DNA from: Herbaspirillum sp. ST 5-3
Lineage (GTDB): Bacteria; Pseudomonadota; Gammaproteobacteria; Burkholderiales; Burkholderiaceae_D
DNA: 64,000 nt
Reading direction: 5' to 3'
Assembly: GCF_004804275.1 (NCBI RefSeq)
Contig: NZ_STGI01000010.1
Span: 62,001-126,000 of the forward strand
In this document: positions 63,350-64,000 of the stretch, piece after piece
How positions within the stretch are numbered: the stretch's first letter is position 1
How the letters are laid out: the number at the start of each line of letters is the position of its first letter
Position numbers and translations under genes: made by a program
Notes under the pieces: model-generated
The model's input: the letters and a program-made list of their open reading frames with translations, nothing else
Told to the model about the DNA's origin: nothing
Databases searched by the model: none

Positions 63350-64000
63350 ATGCCTCTGACAATCGGAGTACCACGGGAGGTTTTCCCGGGCGAAAAACGT
63401 GTTGCAACCGTTCCCGACGTTGTTGAAAAACTCATCAAGCTCGGTTTCTCCGTTGCTGTCGAGTCCGGTGCGGGCGATGCGGCGAACTTCAGCGACGACA
63501 CTTACCGCGCCGCGGGCGCGCAGATCATCGACAACGCCGCCAAGCTGTGGGCGTCGTCCGATATCGTGTTCAAGGTGCGCGGACCGAACTCTGACGAAGT
63601 CGCGATGATGCGCGAAGGCGGCACCTTGATCAGCTTCATCTGGCCGGCGCAAAACCCGGAATTGATGAAGCAGCTTGCCGCCAAAAAGACGACCGTGCTG
63701 GCCATCGACTCGCTGCCGCGCACTCTGAGCCGCGCCCAGAAGATGGACGCGTTGACCTCCCAGGCAGGCGTTGCCGGCTATCGCGCCGTCATCGAGGCTG
63801 CTAATGCATTCGGCCGCTTCTTCAGCGGCCAGGTGACGGCAGCCGGCAAGGTTCCGCCGGCCAAGGTCTTCATCGCGGGCGCAGGGGTGGCCGGCTTGGC
63901 GGCGATCGGCACCGCCGCAGGCCTGGGCGCCATCGTGCGCGCCAACGACACCCGTGCCGAAGTGGCCGACCAGGTGGTGTCGCTGGGCGGCGAATTCGTG
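63350..64000 (+). CDS. pntA: NAD(P) transhydrogenase alpha subunit PntA, N-terminal part (runs off window)
   Basis: The gene starts at ATG 63350 with AAGGGGAAA upstream and remains open to the window edge, giving 217 residues. The sequence [33 protein letters not shown] matches the alanine dehydrogenase/PNT N-terminal domain. [33 protein letters not shown] is typical of PntA, favouring transhydrogenase over alanine dehydrogenase. The NAD-binding [22 protein letters not shown] follows. The 3' end, and pntB, would lie outside the window. The gene could be split (PntAA) or full length; this cannot be judged here. Confidence 0.93.
   Translation, partial: MPLTIGVPREVFPGEKRVATVPDVVEKLIKLGFSVAVESGAGDAANFSDDTYRAAGAQIIDNAAKLWASSDIVFKVRGPNSDEVAMMREGGTLISFIWPAQNPELMKQLAAKKTTVLAIDSLPRTLSRAQKMDALTSQAGVAGYRAVIEAANAFGRFFSGQVTAAGKVPPAKVFIAGAGVAGLAAIGTAAGLGAIVRANDTRAEVADQVVSLGGEFV

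Overview
The window is about 64 kb of GC-rich chromosome from a betaproteobacterium. It most resembles Burkholderiales of the Oxalobacteraceae type (Herbaspirillum/Herminiimonas-like). This rests on gene content and order: queA-tgt-yajC-secD-secF, xseB-ispA-dxs-folE2, pilT-pilU, recG-oxyR-ubiA, a BPSS1780-type membrane protein next to thrB, and glcDEF. I could not run a database search, so the taxonomy is inference. No tRNA, rRNA, CRISPR array, phage or insertion sequence was seen. Most of the window is core genome with tight, often 4-nt-overlapping gene junctions.

Layout. 1-3.4 kb: thiamine operon thiC(partial)-thiS-thiG-thiD-thiE. 3.5-5.6 kb: a class V aminotransferase and a DapA-family lyase on the minus strand. 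6-8.2 kb: uvrD. 8.3-10.4 kb: an ECF sigma factor, zinc-finger anti-sigma, membrane-anchored periplasmic sensor-like protein and His-rich periplasmic protein. 10.4-14.1 kb: HD-GYP protein, BPSS1780 membrane protein, thrB, DUF2782 protein. 14.2-17.7 kb: LOG-family gene and polA, whose start codons abut. 17.8-22.6 kb: exported metallo-beta-lactamase-fold protein, ZIP transporter, sulfurtransferase, EamA permease, Rieske oxygenase. 23-26.9 kb: xseB-ispA-dxs-folE2. 27-34.2 kb: cobalamin adenosyltransferase, an FAD-linked oxidase with a LysR regulator, glcDEF. 34.3-38.8 kb: small membrane protein, gpx, pilU, pilT, yggS-proC. 38.8-40.7 kb: yqjK/yqjE/yqjD-like genes and ubiA. 40.9-45.4 kb: an orphan UgpB-like binding protein, oxyR, recG. 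45.6-51.1 kb: queA-tgt-yajC-secDF. 51.2-57 kb: cytochrome b561, cytochrome c', purB, a GST, bfr, bfd, hemP, a DedA protein. 57.4-60.7 kb: an accessory-looking patch with a degenerate GH5-like lipoprotein, an outer-membrane barrel and an unknown lipoprotein. 60.8-64 kb: mnmA, a NudJ-like hydrolase, panD and the start of pntA.

The strongest non-routine signals are these. (1) The ECF sigma operon and the adjacent His-rich protein gene each carry the same GGAAC-N16-CGTT promoter with identical spacing, which suggests a compact self-regulated metal or envelope-stress regulon. (2) Two unlinked intergenic hairpin elements of about 125-130 bp (29042-29164 and 52557-52687) share five sequence blocks, while their stems differ in sequence but remain paired, so they look like a structured repeat family. 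(3) A GH5-like lipoprotein has Gln where the catalytic nucleophile should be.
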